From the NCBI RefSeq assembly GCF_013426915.1, contig NZ_AP023182.1, positions 868,001-932,000 of the forward strand: DNA of 64,000 bases, in the 5' to 3' direction. Under the pieces are notes generated by a model, which saw only the letters and a list, made by a program, of their open reading frames with translations, was not told the DNA's origin and ran no database searches. Within the stretch, counting starts at the first letter, position 1, and each line of letters begins with the position of its first letter. This DNA is from Paraburkholderia sp. PGU19 (GTDB taxonomy: Bacteria; Pseudomonadota; Gammaproteobacteria; Burkholderiales; Burkholderiaceae). The position numbers were made by a program, and so were the translations under genes. Positions 46,037-55,526 of the stretch are shown piece after piece.

Positions 46037-46377
46037 GCGCAGTCTGACCTGTTAGCGAGGCGCCGATTTTATGACGACTCGGGCGAGGAAGCTGCCTGAT
46101 CAAAAATTCAAAGCTTATGAAGACATTCGCAGCAGGCGTCGATCCGCCAGGCGTGACTTGCAACCGAGTTTCGATGAGCAATTCGCGCACCCTGTCGTCA
46201 CAAAAATGTCACAATTATCTGTTTTTGGGCCCCAGACAGCATGACTATCGGAATTTTGATTGCAATAGGTATGCGCTCTCACGCATGACTGCAAGCGGAT
46301 TTCACGAGGTCTACACGCGGCCGAAAGCCATGTCAGGCATGCGAGCCTGCAAGCAGTGCAAGTAAATGGAGCACGCC
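46037..46377. other. Divergent intergenic region
   Basis: 340 bases between the Nudix gene and the paralogue on the plus strand. It must contain both promoters; the middle (46200-46280) is AT-richer, but I cannot place a convincing promoter. Confidence 0.5.
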
Positions 46378-46764
46378 ATGACACGGACGTACGAATACAA
46401 CGGGTTCACGCTGCAGGTCGCAGTCGAATCGGGTTTCTGCAGCGGCCCGACAAAACGCGTATCGGCGCATCCGGGCTATGTCGCGGTCGTCCGGATTTGC
46501 GAGGCAGGTAGCGCGGTGCCCCGATTGTCGCCTCTCAGGCTGGGTGAAGCAGGCGGCCACCCGTTCGATAGCGAGGCCGACGCCCTGAATGGCGGGTACA
46601 ACGCAGCGCGTACGATCGTGGACGACCTTTTCGGTCAGGACCTTGCAGAACGCTCAGTGACGCCCGTGAGGCAGTCACCGGGCGAACTACCTATATCCGC
46701 GGTATTGCTGTCCTTCCGCGAACGCGCGCAAGGAGCCGCAAAAGAGCGCACCTGTCGAATGTAA
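46378..46764 (+). CDS. Small unknown protein, paralogue of the gene at 44989
   Basis: From the ATG at 46378 (MTRTYEYNGFTLQV, GGAG upstream) the 128-residue product matches its neighbour paralogue over the first 85 residues: GYVAVVRICEAG, LSPLRLGEAGGHPFDSEADA, GGYNAARTIVDDLFG. The C-terminal 40 residues are not shared and overlap the end of the minus-strand glycine-zipper frame, so the true stop may differ from the ancestral one. Confidence 0.7.
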   Translation: MTRTYEYNGFTLQVAVESGFCSGPTKRVSAHPGYVAVVRICEAGSAVPRLSPLRLGEAGGHPFDSEADALNGGYNAARTIVDDLFGQDLAERSVTPVRQSPGELPISAVLLSFRERAQGAAKERTCRM

Positions 46765-47234
46765 CGCTGGCGTGCCTGATTCCGGACGAGACACGTTCCA
46801 AGTCCAGACAGTTGGCACCCTGCGAGTGTGCGAGGCCCGACCCGATCCAGCTCAACCGGTTGTCCCATATCACGCCGGCGATCGTTGAGTCTTCGTGCCC
46901 CTGCCGGTGCTGTGCGGTTCTCAATCATCCAGGGCTTCGCGCTCAAGTTGCCCACGGCCGCGCCGGAACCTCCATTGAACGCCGCACCCGCAGCCGCGCC
47001 GAGTCCCGTTCCAATGGCGGCGCTAGCAACCGCGCTCGCGGTTGCCGCCTGGTTCGCCGATACTCCGCCCACCTGGTTGAGCGCAAATTGCCGGCACGAC
47101 GCGTCGTCTGCACGGAACTGGTCAAACGTCTTTCCGCTGCCGGGCAACGCCATCACGCTAGGCGCGGTCGGCAGAAGGGAGCATGTGCTGGCAGAAGCCA
47201 GCGAGGCAAGCAGGGCAAGTCTTGAGTACTTCAT
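46635..47234 (-). CDS. Glycine-zipper envelope protein with an atypical, possibly frameshifted C-terminus
   Basis: The start at 47234 gives a signal sequence (MKYSRLALLASLASASTCS), the segment MALPGSGKTFDQFRADDASC and a glycine/alanine zipper (AIGTGLGAAAGAAFNGGSG) typical of small outer-membrane glycine-zipper proteins. After about residue 95 the zipper stops and the rest is Arg-rich and unlike the family, so a frameshift near 46960-46980 is likely. The end also overlaps the plus-strand gene by 130 bases, which supports a broken C-terminus. Confidence 0.6.
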   Translation of the reverse strand: MKYSRLALLASLASASTCSLLPTAPSVMALPGSGKTFDQFRADDASCRQFALNQVGGVSANQAATASAVASAAIGTGLGAAAGAAFNGGSGAAVGNLSAKPWMIENRTAPAGARRLNDRRRDMGQPVELDRVGPRTLAGCQLSGLGTCLVRNQARQRYIRQVRSFAAPCARSRKDSNTADIGSSPGDCLTGVTERSARS

Positions 47235-47259
47235 GGCGGGTTGAACAGCTAGTTGATCG

Positions 47260-47590
47260 TCAACGGGAAGATGCGGGCTGCGGAGCCACCTCACGCCACC
47301 CGTCGGGGCACTGCCTCACGTAGGGGTAATAGGCCCTGGACGCATCGCAGTAGTACCCCAGGCACCGCTGTACTGGCCCGGGCCGGCCGACGGCTGCCCT
47401 TGTTCGACGTAGTTCACCGGATAGGCCGGCACGGCGACGATGGGTGGGTAGTCGTACGGGAGCGGAGCGACCGGATAGAAGAAAGGGCGCCCACGCCGAC
47501 AAAGACCCGGACGCGCCCGGCGTCTGCCGACCCGGATGCGCAGGCGGCGGTCAGCACCGCCAGCGTGACGAAACTCTCCAGGCTTTTCAC
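47260..47590 (-). pseudogene. Exported Pro/Tyr-rich small protein with two frameshifts
   Basis: A GTG at 47590, with GAGGAG upstream, starts a signal peptide (SLESFVTLAVLTAACASG) followed by RVRVFVGVGA. The expected continuation PFFYPVAPLPYDYPPIVAV is one frame over, then NYVEQGQPSAGPGQYSGAWG, then a second shift to YYCDASRAYYPYVRQCPDGW and the stop at 47260. Each shift is explained by one missing base in a G/C run: near 47485-47487 and 47356-47359. The restored protein would be a typical small exported Burkholderia protein of about 110 residues. Confidence 0.78.
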
Positions 47591-47762
47591 GACAAACTCC
47601 TCAATGGATGTGTTTGCCGACAGCGTCAAGCAGACGTCCTTGCCGGCTAACGGCGACCGGCTGCCCTACTGCCGCGGAACGGCTTGCGTAACGCGTTCCT
47701 GAGCGGTCACGTTGGACGAACACATGTGAGCATTGCGAGAGGCGCGCAAAGGAAAAGCTGGG

Positions 47763-48296
47763 CTAGTGCCGATGCATTCCGCCGGACCCGTTCATGCCAC
47801 CGAATCCATGCATTCCGCCGGACCCATGCATGCCGCCGAATCCCCTCATACCACCGAAGCCACGCATACCGCCGCCGGGGAACGGGCCGCGGTGAAAGCC
47901 CGCTCCGATCGGGGCACCAAAATGGCCACGATCCATCTGATGGAAATGACCGAAGTGGTGAAAGTGATGAAAACGATCGACAAAGATCAAGCTCACGCCG
48001 GCGCCGATGAAAAGCGGCGGGCCCCACCACCACAGGTCGGGATATGGATAGGCCGCAGGCGGGTACCACAGCACGCTACCATCCGGGCTTTGCACGATCT
48101 GCCAGGTCCCGTCACTTTGCAGGCACGAACGTCCGACGATCTGCTGCATCGTGCCGTCGATTTCTGCCTGTTCGACAACTGCGCGGCAATTCGTGCTGTC
48201 GGCTGGCACCGGTTGCTCGTCATAGGTTTGCGCGAGTGCAGGCGCAGCGAAGCCGAGACAGACGATCAGTGTCCCGAAACGAAGCAGCTTGTCCAT
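47763..48296 (-). CDS. Exported His-, Met- and Gly-rich repeat protein
   Basis: From the ATG at 48296 a signal peptide (MDKLLRFGTLIVCLGFAAPA, cut after ALA) leads to a mature domain with two cysteines (NCRAVVEQ and GRSCLQSDGTW) and a WQIVQ strand, then a hydrophobic segment (about residues 95-110), a His/Phe-rich stretch (FHHFHHFGHFHQMDRGHFG) and a tail of GGM-x-G units. The tail repeats MRGFGG / MHGSGG / MHGFGG type units seven times. The repeat is built from a 15-30 base DNA repeat at 47763-47870. Metal binding in the envelope is a reasonable inference. Confidence 0.72.
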   Translation of the reverse strand: MDKLLRFGTLIVCLGFAAPALAQTYDEQPVPADSTNCRAVVEQAEIDGTMQQIVGRSCLQSDGTWQIVQSPDGSVLWYPPAAYPYPDLWWWGPPLFIGAGVSLIFVDRFHHFHHFGHFHQMDRGHFGAPIGAGFHRGPFPGGGMRGFGGMRGFGGMHGSGGMHGFGGMNGSGGMHRH

Positions 48297-49008
48297 GATG
48301 TATGGCCACATGAGGCCCCGACGTTTTCGACGTCGTGTGACCGGCGTCACCCAGCACATCGGTGTGCTCGCGCAAATTCACGCCGCGGGTCTGACAGCCG
48401 TGGAGGCTTGCCGCCCGGGACGTGGTTGCCCGCTGAGTAAACGATGGAGCACGCCGGCTTATTCCAGCGCCGGACTTATGACGTGGGCCGTGTCAAGGGG
48501 GGCGTGATCGGGCCATCGCGTTTCCGTGCGCGCCGATCAATTTGTGCGACCGAACCTATCGATTGCGGCCGCATTTTCGGTCGGATGCCTTCAGCATTGC
48601 ACGTTCACAAAAACGTGCAGGGAAGCCGGATCGTAGTGAGTGTTGCCGACCTCGCCGCTGCGCGGCATAGTTCAGACCGCTTATATTCGCGAAGGTTAAA
48701 CGCTGTCGCTGTCGCACTATCTTCAGAACACTGGAATAACCCGGGTGGGCTGAACGTTTTACTACCGTAGTAAGCAGGTCACCTGAACGATCCGCGCTCG
48801 AAACGATCCGCGCCTGAAATTCACCGCGCCGCGCGACGACTACAACCTGGACCGCGGTCTGAGCAGCGCCTGTTGATGACGATCGGCAGTACGGTCGCGT
48901 CATGGCGCTTCGTCCGGACCTTGGCACTGCTACGCCCCGCCCTGACATCATACGTAGCGCGGTCAGCCACACGCACGATGCTCGCGGCGATTTCTAGAGG
49001 AAAACATC
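48297..49008. other. Gene-free stretch upstream of the cupredoxin-like gene
   Basis: About 700 bases with no supported gene. It holds a short perfect inverted repeat TTACTAC-C-GTAGTAA at 48759-48773 that could be an operator, and probably the promoter of the gene at 49009. Confidence 0.5.
48759..48773. promoter_or_regulatory. Operator-like inverted repeat
   Basis: Seven-base arms TTACTAC and GTAGTAA flank one C. It lies 236 bases before the cupredoxin-like gene. No known regulator site is matched with confidence. Confidence 0.3.
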
Positions 49009-49427
49009 ATGATCCCCAGTCCACGCGCCGCGATCTTTCTTGGTGTGACCGCACTCGGCCTCGTTTGCAGCCCTGGTTACGCAGGGGAGACGATAAAAGC
49101 CACGCTGCTCAAAACCAACACGATCCAGCTTGATACGAGTCAGGTGAAGGCCGGGTCAGTCACGTTTGAGGTCAGCAACGCACCCGACACTGGTATGACA
49201 CACGAATTCGTGGTCCTCAAAACGGACCTGGCCGCCGACAAGTTGCCAGTTAAAAACGGACAGGTGCCAGAGAGCCAGTTCAAGAAAATGGGAGAGGTCG
49301 AGGACATGGCCCCCGGCAAGGGCAAGCACATGACGCTCAAGTTGGCCCCGGCCGCTACGTAGTGATCTGCAACCGACCCGGCCATTATTCGATGGGCTTG
49401 CATGCTTCGTTGGTCGTCACGCCCTGA
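49009..49427 (+). pseudogene. Cupredoxin-like periplasmic protein with a frameshift before its copper-site end
   Basis: After a signal peptide (ending near SPGYAG) the product shows a cupredoxin-like core: IKATLLKTNTIQL, GSVTFEVSNAPDTGMTHEFV with the first His ligand, and KMGEVEDMAPGKGKHMTLKL. The frame ends at 49362 after LAPAAT. In the next frame the normal family ending is complete: PGRYVVICNRPGHYSMGLHA, containing the Cys, His and Met ligands, with a stop at 49425-49427. One G missing in the CCCCGGCC tract near 49345 explains the shift. As written, the protein would lose its copper site. Confidence 0.85.
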
Positions 49428-49964
49428 CCGGCTTGCGTCACGGGGCCTTGATACACCACGATTCACCGTTCCCCGATGGCGTGAGGTCGTTCGGGGATGG
49501 TGGACGCGAACGGGTTAGGCAGCGGTCGATCCAAATGGAAGCGCTCTGGATAATCGGTGGAAGGCCGGTAGGCCAAGCCAGCCTGTTTCGGGATCCTTGA
49601 CTACGGACGCATGCACATGAAAATGTAGCGAGCGTCGCGCACGTTCGTTGCAAGCTGAAAGACCTGCACTGGGACGTGCGAGTGCATCCCAGTGCGTTTC
49701 GAAGATCTCAGTCCCAGGCAGCTGCAGATCGCGCTCGGGCAGGGGTATTCGTTTAGAAAGAAGGACTTTCCCGATCTCGTGGCATAGCGATATGCCAGGA
49801 TGGCTGGTCCTCGGCAAACCATCTGAGAAGGGAATGAAATGAACGCGTCCCACCCCGCGACCGAGTAGGAGGAAAGGCCAGGCAGTGGATCCTCGCGGGC
49901 CAACGGCATCGATGTGCCCACGTGGAAAATACGAAATTTTCCAAGGCAACCGGAGGATCCAGTG
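49428..49964. other. Gene-free stretch before the IS110 remnant
   Basis: About 540 bases. No gene is supported; the last part is the 5' end of an IS110-type element, with a GGAGGATCC ribosome site before 49965. Confidence 0.5.
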
Positions 49965-50130
49965 ATGAATTGTACGGCAGTGGGTGTGGATATCGCCAAA
50001 CATGTGTTCCAGGTGCATTACGTCGATCAGGAACCCGGCGAGATTGTGAACAAGCCGATCAGGCGAGCGAAGTTCCTTGAGCACTTCGCAAACCACGCGC
50101 GGTTCCTGATCGGGATGGAAGGGCTGTGGT
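49965..50130 (+). pseudogene. IS110-family transposase, N-terminal fragment
   Basis: The start MNCTAVGVDIAKHVFQVHYV with the conserved Asp of the RuvC-like domain, followed by GEIVNKPIRRAKFLEHFAN and FLIGMEG, is the N-terminus of an IS110 transposase. It ends abruptly near 50130, where sequence downstream of the IS6-type transposase begins. About 55 of roughly 340 residues remain. Confidence 0.85.
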
Positions 50131-50175
50131 GCAGATAAAAGGTAGAGAGGAATTGCGGCTCGTTGAGGGGTTGCA

Positions 50176-50872
50176 TCAAGATGCAGAAAGAACGGCATTC
50201 CAGACAACGGGCGCAGCGGTATCTCTGAGAGGCAGTTTGGTGAGGTCGAACTGACCTTTGCGAATGCGATGCATCAGTTCGATGCCGGAAATCGTAACTG
50301 CGTCGCTCCTGAAACATTTGAGGCCCAGCATCGCGTTGATCCTGGACTTGATGTTGCGATGATCCTGCTCGATCAAGTTGTTTGAGTACTTCGAGGATCG
50401 GACCTTCGTGTCCTCGGGCGGCAAGCCGCTGGCCTTCATCATCCAGCGTAATCGTCTTCGGGGCGAGCCTCTGGCTCTTGATCGCTTTCGCGAAGAAGGC
50501 CTTGGCAGCAGCCACATCGCGCCTGGCGCTGAGCCGGAAATCGACCGTCTTGCCAGCCCGGTCAACAGCACGGTAAAGATAGACCCAATTGCCTCGGATC
50601 TTCACGTACGTTTCGTCGACTCGCCACGACTGACCAGCTGCGGTGGCAAAGCGGTTCCAGCGTTTGACGAACTCCGGCGTGAGGCGCTTCACCCAGCGCA
50701 TGATCGCCGTATGCGCCAGCGACAGCCCGCGCTCGGACATCATCTCGACCAGGTCGCGGAAGCTGAGCTTGTAGCGAAGGTACCAGCGCACGCACAAGAC
50801 GATGACCTCGCGATCGAAATGCAGACCGTCGAACGTCGATGCTTTGCTACTTGCCCATGCCTCGCCGTCCAC
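50176..50872 (-). pseudogene. IS6-family transposase with an internal deletion
   Basis: The minus strand encodes FDREVIVLCVRWYLRYKLSF, RDLVEMMSERGLSLAHTAIMRW, WRVDETYVKIRGNWVYLYRA (first Asp of the DDE triad) and KTITLD. There about 40 bases are missing compared with the family, including the second Asp, and the frame changes. The rest, LPPEDTKVRSSKYSNNLIEQDHRN and VTISGIELMHRIRKGQFD, is in another frame to 50176. The element is dead. It appears inserted into or deleted against the IS110 remnant on its left. Confidence 0.85.
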
Positions 50873-51222
50873 TCGTTAAACCGCGAGGTTAAACTGTCCG
50901 CACTCTCATTTGCATCAAGAACCACATAAAGTACGCTGGTGTGCGGGACAACAGACGCCGTGTCCCGAGGCGGTAGAGGCAACCGAGCTGGGGCGCCGCG
51001 CACCCGGCCTGCGGCTGGCTCAGGATCCTTTCCAGGCGACAGCGGGCGAAAGCCGGGGGCTGCGTTGGCATCCATGCAGGCTTCAATGTCCGCTGATCAA
51101 ATTGAATTATTTGCTATGCTAAGTGTCCGACGAATAGCAGAACGCGCGCGCGTCGTAGCCTGCGACGACCTTTGCAATGACAAAGCTGGCGGCAGAGGAA
51201 AGTGTTGTCTTAACCGATAACG
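50873..51222. other. Gene-free stretch
   Basis: 350 bases between the IS6 remnant and the terminator of the next gene. Nothing supported is seen. Confidence 0.5.
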
Positions 51223-51249
51223 AAAAAAGGCGAGTCCTCGACTCGCCTT
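51223..51249 (-). terminator. Rho-independent terminator
   Basis: On the minus strand arms AAGGCGAGTC and GACTCGCCTT (loop of 3) are followed by TTTTTT. It lies 46 bases after the stop of the exported Ala/Lys-rich protein gene. Confidence 0.85.
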
Positions 51250-51294
51250 GTACGGCATTCCGATACCATCGAGCCGCTGTGCGTCCGATGGTCC

Positions 51295-51630
51295 TTATTG
51301 CGTTTTCACGGTTGCGTCGGTCTTCGCGGCACCGGCGTTTGCTTCGTTGCCAGCGTCAGTCTTTGACTTTTCGGCGCCTGCCTTGACAGCGTGAGTCTTC
51401 TTGCTCACCTTGTGCGCCTTGGCCTTTGCGTGCGCGGCCGGAATCTTCTTGACACCACCTTCAGCCGACGCCTTGTCGGCTGTCGTCTTTGTTGCGCCGC
51501 TGGCCTTCAGGTCAGTCTTGCCAGACTGAGCCGCGGTCGGCGCAGCGGTCGAGGGTGCCGGTGCTGCAGTTTGTGCGAAAGCCGTCGAAACGAGCAAAGC
51601 GGAAGCCAGAGCAGCGAACATCGTCTTCAT
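51295..51630 (-). CDS. Exported Ala/Lys/Thr-rich low-complexity protein
   Basis: From the ATG at 51630 (GGAG six bases upstream) a signal peptide MKTMFAALASALLVSTAFA is followed by about 90 residues rich in A, K, T, S and G without cysteine or aromatic residues (for example KKIPAAHAKAKAHKVSKKTH). This resembles small histone-like or acid-shock-type exported proteins of Burkholderia. A clear terminator follows, so it is a single-gene unit. Confidence 0.75.
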   Translation of the reverse strand: MKTMFAALASALLVSTAFAQTAAPAPSTAAPTAAQSGKTDLKASGATKTTADKASAEGGVKKIPAAHAKAKAHKVSKKTHAVKAGAEKSKTDAGNEANAGAAKTDATVKTQ

Positions 51631-52181
51631 GCGATTCTCCATTTTTGTCGTGGCTGAAAAAGTTCAGCGCTGCTCCTATAACGCGAGCTTAACCACATGG
51701 GTTGACGCTGCAATGAGAAAAAACGTGGCGTGTAACGGTGTGAGGATGTCCTTCACGTCGCAGGCCTCGCGGACGCCGGCGGGCGGAAATCCGCCTGCTT
51801 CGGCAGTCGCGGGTGTCGCTTGCTCGCTTGACACGGAGCCCGCTAATGGGTGTCTAAATTGCAAGGAAAGTTGTTCCTAGTCCGCGACTTGCCATCGCGT
51901 GCCCGATTTCTCTGCCTCGGCGGCCGAACGGGCGTCGAGTTTGCTCCCCATGATTGATACGAGCCCCTCAACTGTTCATTGCGTTACAACCTTCGTTGAA
52001 ATCGTACGGCGTGGTACAACTTTCCTTAACGAGCCACCCGACGATAGCAAGTTTCCTTAAAATCAAAACCATCGCTTTAGCCTTGCCAAGCGGGCCTGAG
52101 CGCGAAACTGCGTGTCGCGCAACGATAGACCCACCTTTGCTTGTGTGAGCGCGGATCCGTTCGGATTCTGGTTTTCGTAGA
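51631..52181. other. Gene-free stretch
   Basis: About 550 bases with no supported gene. The first bases hold the promoter region of the minus-strand exported protein. Confidence 0.5.
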
Positions 52182-52540
52182 ATGCGCACGCGTAGCGCTA
52201 CGCAATCGAGGTCGGAGCACGTCAGCCGATCAAGACGCGGGACTTATTTGGAGAGCCCTTTTGAGATATCGAAGGTCGCAATCATCTTGCAAAATTCGCT
52301 GGGGCCCGACGCCCCACCGTCGCCGGGAATTCAGGAAAAAATCGCGATCGTGCACGTGCTTGTGATGCTGTGTGCCGACGAGGGCAGGCTCGGTCAGTTG
52401 CAGTCATTGGCGCGTCTGCATACGGGGTGTTTGCAAACGCGTCGCTCAGTTACGCCGGGCTTGGCCTCACGGACGATGAATTCACGCCTGTCAGCGCTTC
52501 CCGCATCCAGTCCAGGCTGGAGGCCGCATTGTCGCAATAG
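52182..52540 (+). pseudogene. Unknown small protein gene, probably frameshifted
   Basis: The coding-looking part is FEISKVAIILQNSLGPDAPP, IQEKIAIVHVLVMLCADEGR, then a change of frame near 52400-52420 to AYGVFANASLSYAGLGLTDDE and SRIQSRLEAALSQ, stop at 52538-52540. The start is uncertain; the TTG at 52248 fits the start of coding character. I do not recognise the family. The next gene follows with a ribosome site that overlaps this stop. Confidence 0.5.
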
Positions 52541-52549
52541 GAGTTCGTA

Positions 52550-52804
52550 GTGATTTACGGTCTCGTGTTCGACGATGGGGGACCCGATGGAAAGGGCATT
52601 CACGGAACGCACTTCGATCACACGCATGAAAATGCGGATGGTGCAGTCGTCGTCTACAACATCGATTCGAATGGCAATCCGTCTCGCATGTGGTTCTTCT
52701 TCAAGTTCGCAGGAGATCAAATCAGCACGGAACAGTACCGAGCCCTAACCCAGTATCAGATGCGTATTGTTCATTTGTTCGCGCCGATCCGACCTGTGTC
52801 GTGA
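52550..52804 (+). CDS. Unknown 84-residue protein
   Basis: GTG start at 52550 with TAGGAG six bases upstream, just after the previous stop, suggesting coupling. The product (IYGLVFDDGGPDGKGIHG, HFDHTHENADGAVVVYNID, MWFFFKFAGDQIS) looks like a small folded soluble protein. No known domain is recognised. Confidence 0.5.
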   Translation: MIYGLVFDDGGPDGKGIHGTHFDHTHENADGAVVVYNIDSNGNPSRMWFFFKFAGDQISTEQYRALTQYQMRIVHLFAPIRPVS

Positions 52805-53573
52805 AGATGTTGCGAGGATACGTCTGCATGCAAGCGGAGGCGTGCGGCATAGCGCTGAGCGGTGGAGACGCCACTGCAACGGCAAAGGATGCACGTACGC
52901 GCAAACGGTCGGAGCGAATATCACGAATCGCGAATACCCGGTGGCGTTCGACTGTGTGACGACAGATACAAAAAGTACAAAGGACATGAAACCGGCGATT
53001 CCGATTCCTGACTCCGAACGAGCGTGAGGGGGCGACCCGCCGCCTCCGACGTCGCCCGAGAAAGGCGTCTTACTTGCCGGTGTTGCAACCGGCGGCGCCG
53101 GGAAGAACGCGGCGGCACCAACTGACGTCAATTTATCCACGCTCGGCTTTTTTGCGGTGGCTGAAGTCTAAGCCTGCTCCGCCAGCGGATTCTGACTTTC
53201 GAGACTTTCCCCATTGATCCGGTACTTCCGATACAAAAAAAGTCGTTATAAATCAATGATGTGAGACCTAATTTTCATCTGACTATAATTGGCGCGAACT
53301 TTGCTTAAATGTGTGTATAAGGCGTTTCGCGCCATCAAAGCGTCCGTTCAGGAATGCATTTACGGAGACGAGACTCATGATTCGATTTATCCCTCCCCGC
53401 GCAAACGCGCGACGCTAGCAAACCGCTACTCGACTTTACAGCCAGCCCGATCACTGACCGCCTCGCGTGTCCGGCGGGACAAACACGTCCGTCAATTGAT
53501 TAATCGCAGCACGCGTCGTTCCCCGACGACGCCACCAGTGGTCCATTCAGTAAGCAACCCCCAAGGAGACGAA
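52805..53573. other. Gene-free stretch before the ligase remnant
   Basis: About 770 bases. No gene is supported; the part 53160-53300 is AT-richer. Confidence 0.5.
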
Positions 53574-54313
53574 ATGCAAGTCACCGGTATGTTGTATGGC
53601 TCAAAGCTGCTGCAGTTCGGCGGCTTTCCAACGGCCGAAGTGCTCGGTCCTGACGCGAGCGAAGAGCAGATCAAGGCGCTGATCGATCGCCATGGTTCAG
53701 TGTTCGTGAAGCCGATGTTCAAGGGCGGCATAGGCAAGAAGGGGAGGGCGGGACTCGTCGGGCGCGCGAGCGATCTGAAAACCGCGTTGAAGGAGAAAGA
53801 GCGCCTGTACTTCGCCGAACACCAGTACGGCAATCAGACCGCCAAGGCCAACGGCGTGAACTTCGAGGGGGCGGTGCCGGTCCAGCACGAAGTGTATTTC
53901 TCGATCACCGACTCGACGCGCTTCAGAGCGCCCACGATGACGCTCACGCATCACGGCGGCGTCGACATCGAGGAACTCGACCCGAGCATGATCGTGCATG
54001 TGCCGCGCGCAGCAAGGCGGCCGTGCTGTATTCGGAGCCGGGCGGATATTACGAACTGGAAGCGGATTTCAGCAAGCCGGTGGTGGCCTGCGTGGTCGGC
54101 CGCTGGAAGCAGAAGCTGACTCGAGCGGTCGGCCACGAGGGCGCATTGGCCGGCGGCAATGACGACGCCGCGTCGAAGGAGAGCTGGTTCATGCAGAAGT
54201 TCGACGTCGACCGGCCGTTCACGCCGGACGATCCGGTGTGCAGCGCAAAGGGCGCGCTCGTGACGACGGGTTGGGCTCGTCATCACGGTTCACCTGCCCG
54301 CGTGCAGGAATGA
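53574..54313 (+). pseudogene. Chimeric remnant of a two-gene ATP-grasp/CoA-ligase-type unit
   Basis: The ATG at 53574 (AAGGAG upstream) starts MQVTGMLYGSKLLQFGGFPT and VFVKPMFKGGIGKKGRAGLV, then FEGAVPVQHEVYFSITDS and LTHHGGVDIEELDPSMI. This is the N-terminal ATP-grasp part of a succinyl-CoA ligase/citrate lyase-like protein. Near 54003-54010 the sequence jumps and changes frame to KAAVLYSEPGGYYELEADFS and VVACVVGRWKQKLTRAVGH, a middle piece of the partner (CoA-binding) subunit, ending at 54313. A large deletion has joined the genes. In relatives such ligases lie near 2-hydroxycarboxylate transport genes, as here. Confidence 0.75.
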
Positions 54314-54322
54314 GGAAAGAGA

Positions 54323-54997
54323 ATGAAGCTGCTGCTCGTCGAAGACAATATCGAACTCTCGCATTGGATTGTTAACTTGCTGCGCGCGGAGAATTTCGCC
54401 GTCGATTGCGTGCCTGACGGCGAATCCGCAGACTCCGTGTTGACTACCCAGTGCTACGACGTGGTGCTGCTCGACATGCGTCTGCCGCGCATGAGCGGCA
54501 AGGACGTGCTCGCGCGCCTGCGCCGCCGGCGCGACAACGTGCCAGTGCTGATGCTGACCGCGCATGGCTCTATCGATGACAAGGTCGACTGCTTCAGCGC
54601 CGGCGCGGACGACTACGTTGTGAAACCCTTCCATGGCCGTGAGCTGGTGGCGCGCATCAAGGCGTTGATCCGCCGGCAGTTGAGCGACAAATCGGGCTGG
54701 CTCATGTGCGGCGACCTGCAGTACATCTCCGACACGCGAGAGTTCCGCCACGGCGACGCGCCGCTGAACCTGCGGCGTCGCGAGCACACGATCCTGGAAA
54801 CGCTGATGCTGCGGCAGGGCAAGATGGTTTCGAAGACCAAGCTGATGGACAGCGTGTACGGCCTCGACGACGAGCCGAGCGCGGACGCCATCGACATCTA
54901 CATCCACCGCCTGCGCAAGCACCTCGCGAGTTCGAGCGCGCAAATCATGACGCTGCGCGGTCTCGGTTACATCCTGCGGACCAAAGATGCGTCGTGA
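54323..54997 (+). CDS. OmpR-type response regulator (TctD-like)
   Basis: A 224-residue two-domain regulator. The receiver domain has the acidic pair LLVEDN, the phospho-acceptor Asp in VVLLDMRLPRMSG (about residue 51), Thr in MLTAHG and Lys in VVKPFHG. The C-terminal winged helix ends with RLRKHLASSSAQIMTLRGLG. Its closest type is TctD, which controls carboxylate uptake, matching the 2HCT transporter 2 kb downstream. No histidine kinase gene follows; an IS6 fragment lies there instead, so the regulator may be an orphan. Confidence 0.88.
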   Translation: MKLLLVEDNIELSHWIVNLLRAENFAVDCVPDGESADSVLTTQCYDVVLLDMRLPRMSGKDVLARLRRRRDNVPVLMLTAHGSIDDKVDCFSAGADDYVVKPFHGRELVARIKALIRRQLSDKSGWLMCGDLQYISDTREFRHGDAPLNLRRREHTILETLMLRQGKMVSKTKLMDSVYGLDDEPSADAIDIYIHRLRKHLASSSAQIMTLRGLGYILRTKDAS

Positions 54998-55139
54998 GTG
55001 GATACAGGATTTAGTTTCCTGTATCGGTAATAGCACTAAGTTGTACGAAGCAGGCGCGAAAGGAGCGTGAAGGATTGAGGTAACGGTTGTGGTGCAATTC
55101 CGATGCGTCGGTCTGTTACCCTTGGGCTTTTGACGACCA

Positions 55140-55371
55140 CGAGCCAACGAGCAAGCTGAAAGATCTCGAATGGTTGTTCAGTGGGCGTCGTTTCGACCGC
55201 GAAGTCATCGTCCTTTGTGTCCGTTGGTATCTGCGCTACAAGCTCAGTCTGCGCGATCTCGCCGAGATGATGGCTGAACGCGGCCTGTCCCTCGCCCACA
55301 CTACGATCCTGCGTTGGGTGAAACGCTACACACCGGAGTTCGTCAAACGCTGGAACCGGCTCGCAGCGATT
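55140..55371 (+). pseudogene. IS6-family transposase fragment
   Basis: The segment FSGRRFDREVIVLCVRWYLR, RDLAEMMAERGLSLAHTTIL and RYTPEFVKRWNRLAA is the N-terminal part of an IS6 transposase. It stops before the first catalytic Asp and changes to unrelated sequence near 55371. It is similar to, but not the same as, the remnant at 50176-50872. Confidence 0.82.
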
Positions 55372-55526
55372 CTCAGATTCAAGCTGTCCGCGCTCGAGGT
55401 GGGTGTCGCATCGCGCTCCGACCCGACTACATGGCGAGACTGCCACGCCGTACTGACGGCGCTCATTCCGTCTTCGCTCGCGTGAGTCCGGGGTCGTCCC
55501 GTCCGCATTATGTAAAGGCCATCTGA

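Noticed and set aside
47763..47870. CRISPR-like array
   Set aside because: The short repeats are in frame and encode the GGM tail of an exported protein; there are no spacers of constant length.
53289..53573. N-terminal extension of the ligase remnant from 53289
   Set aside because: The conserved sequence starts at the ATG at 53574 with its own ribosome site; the upstream part is not coding-like.
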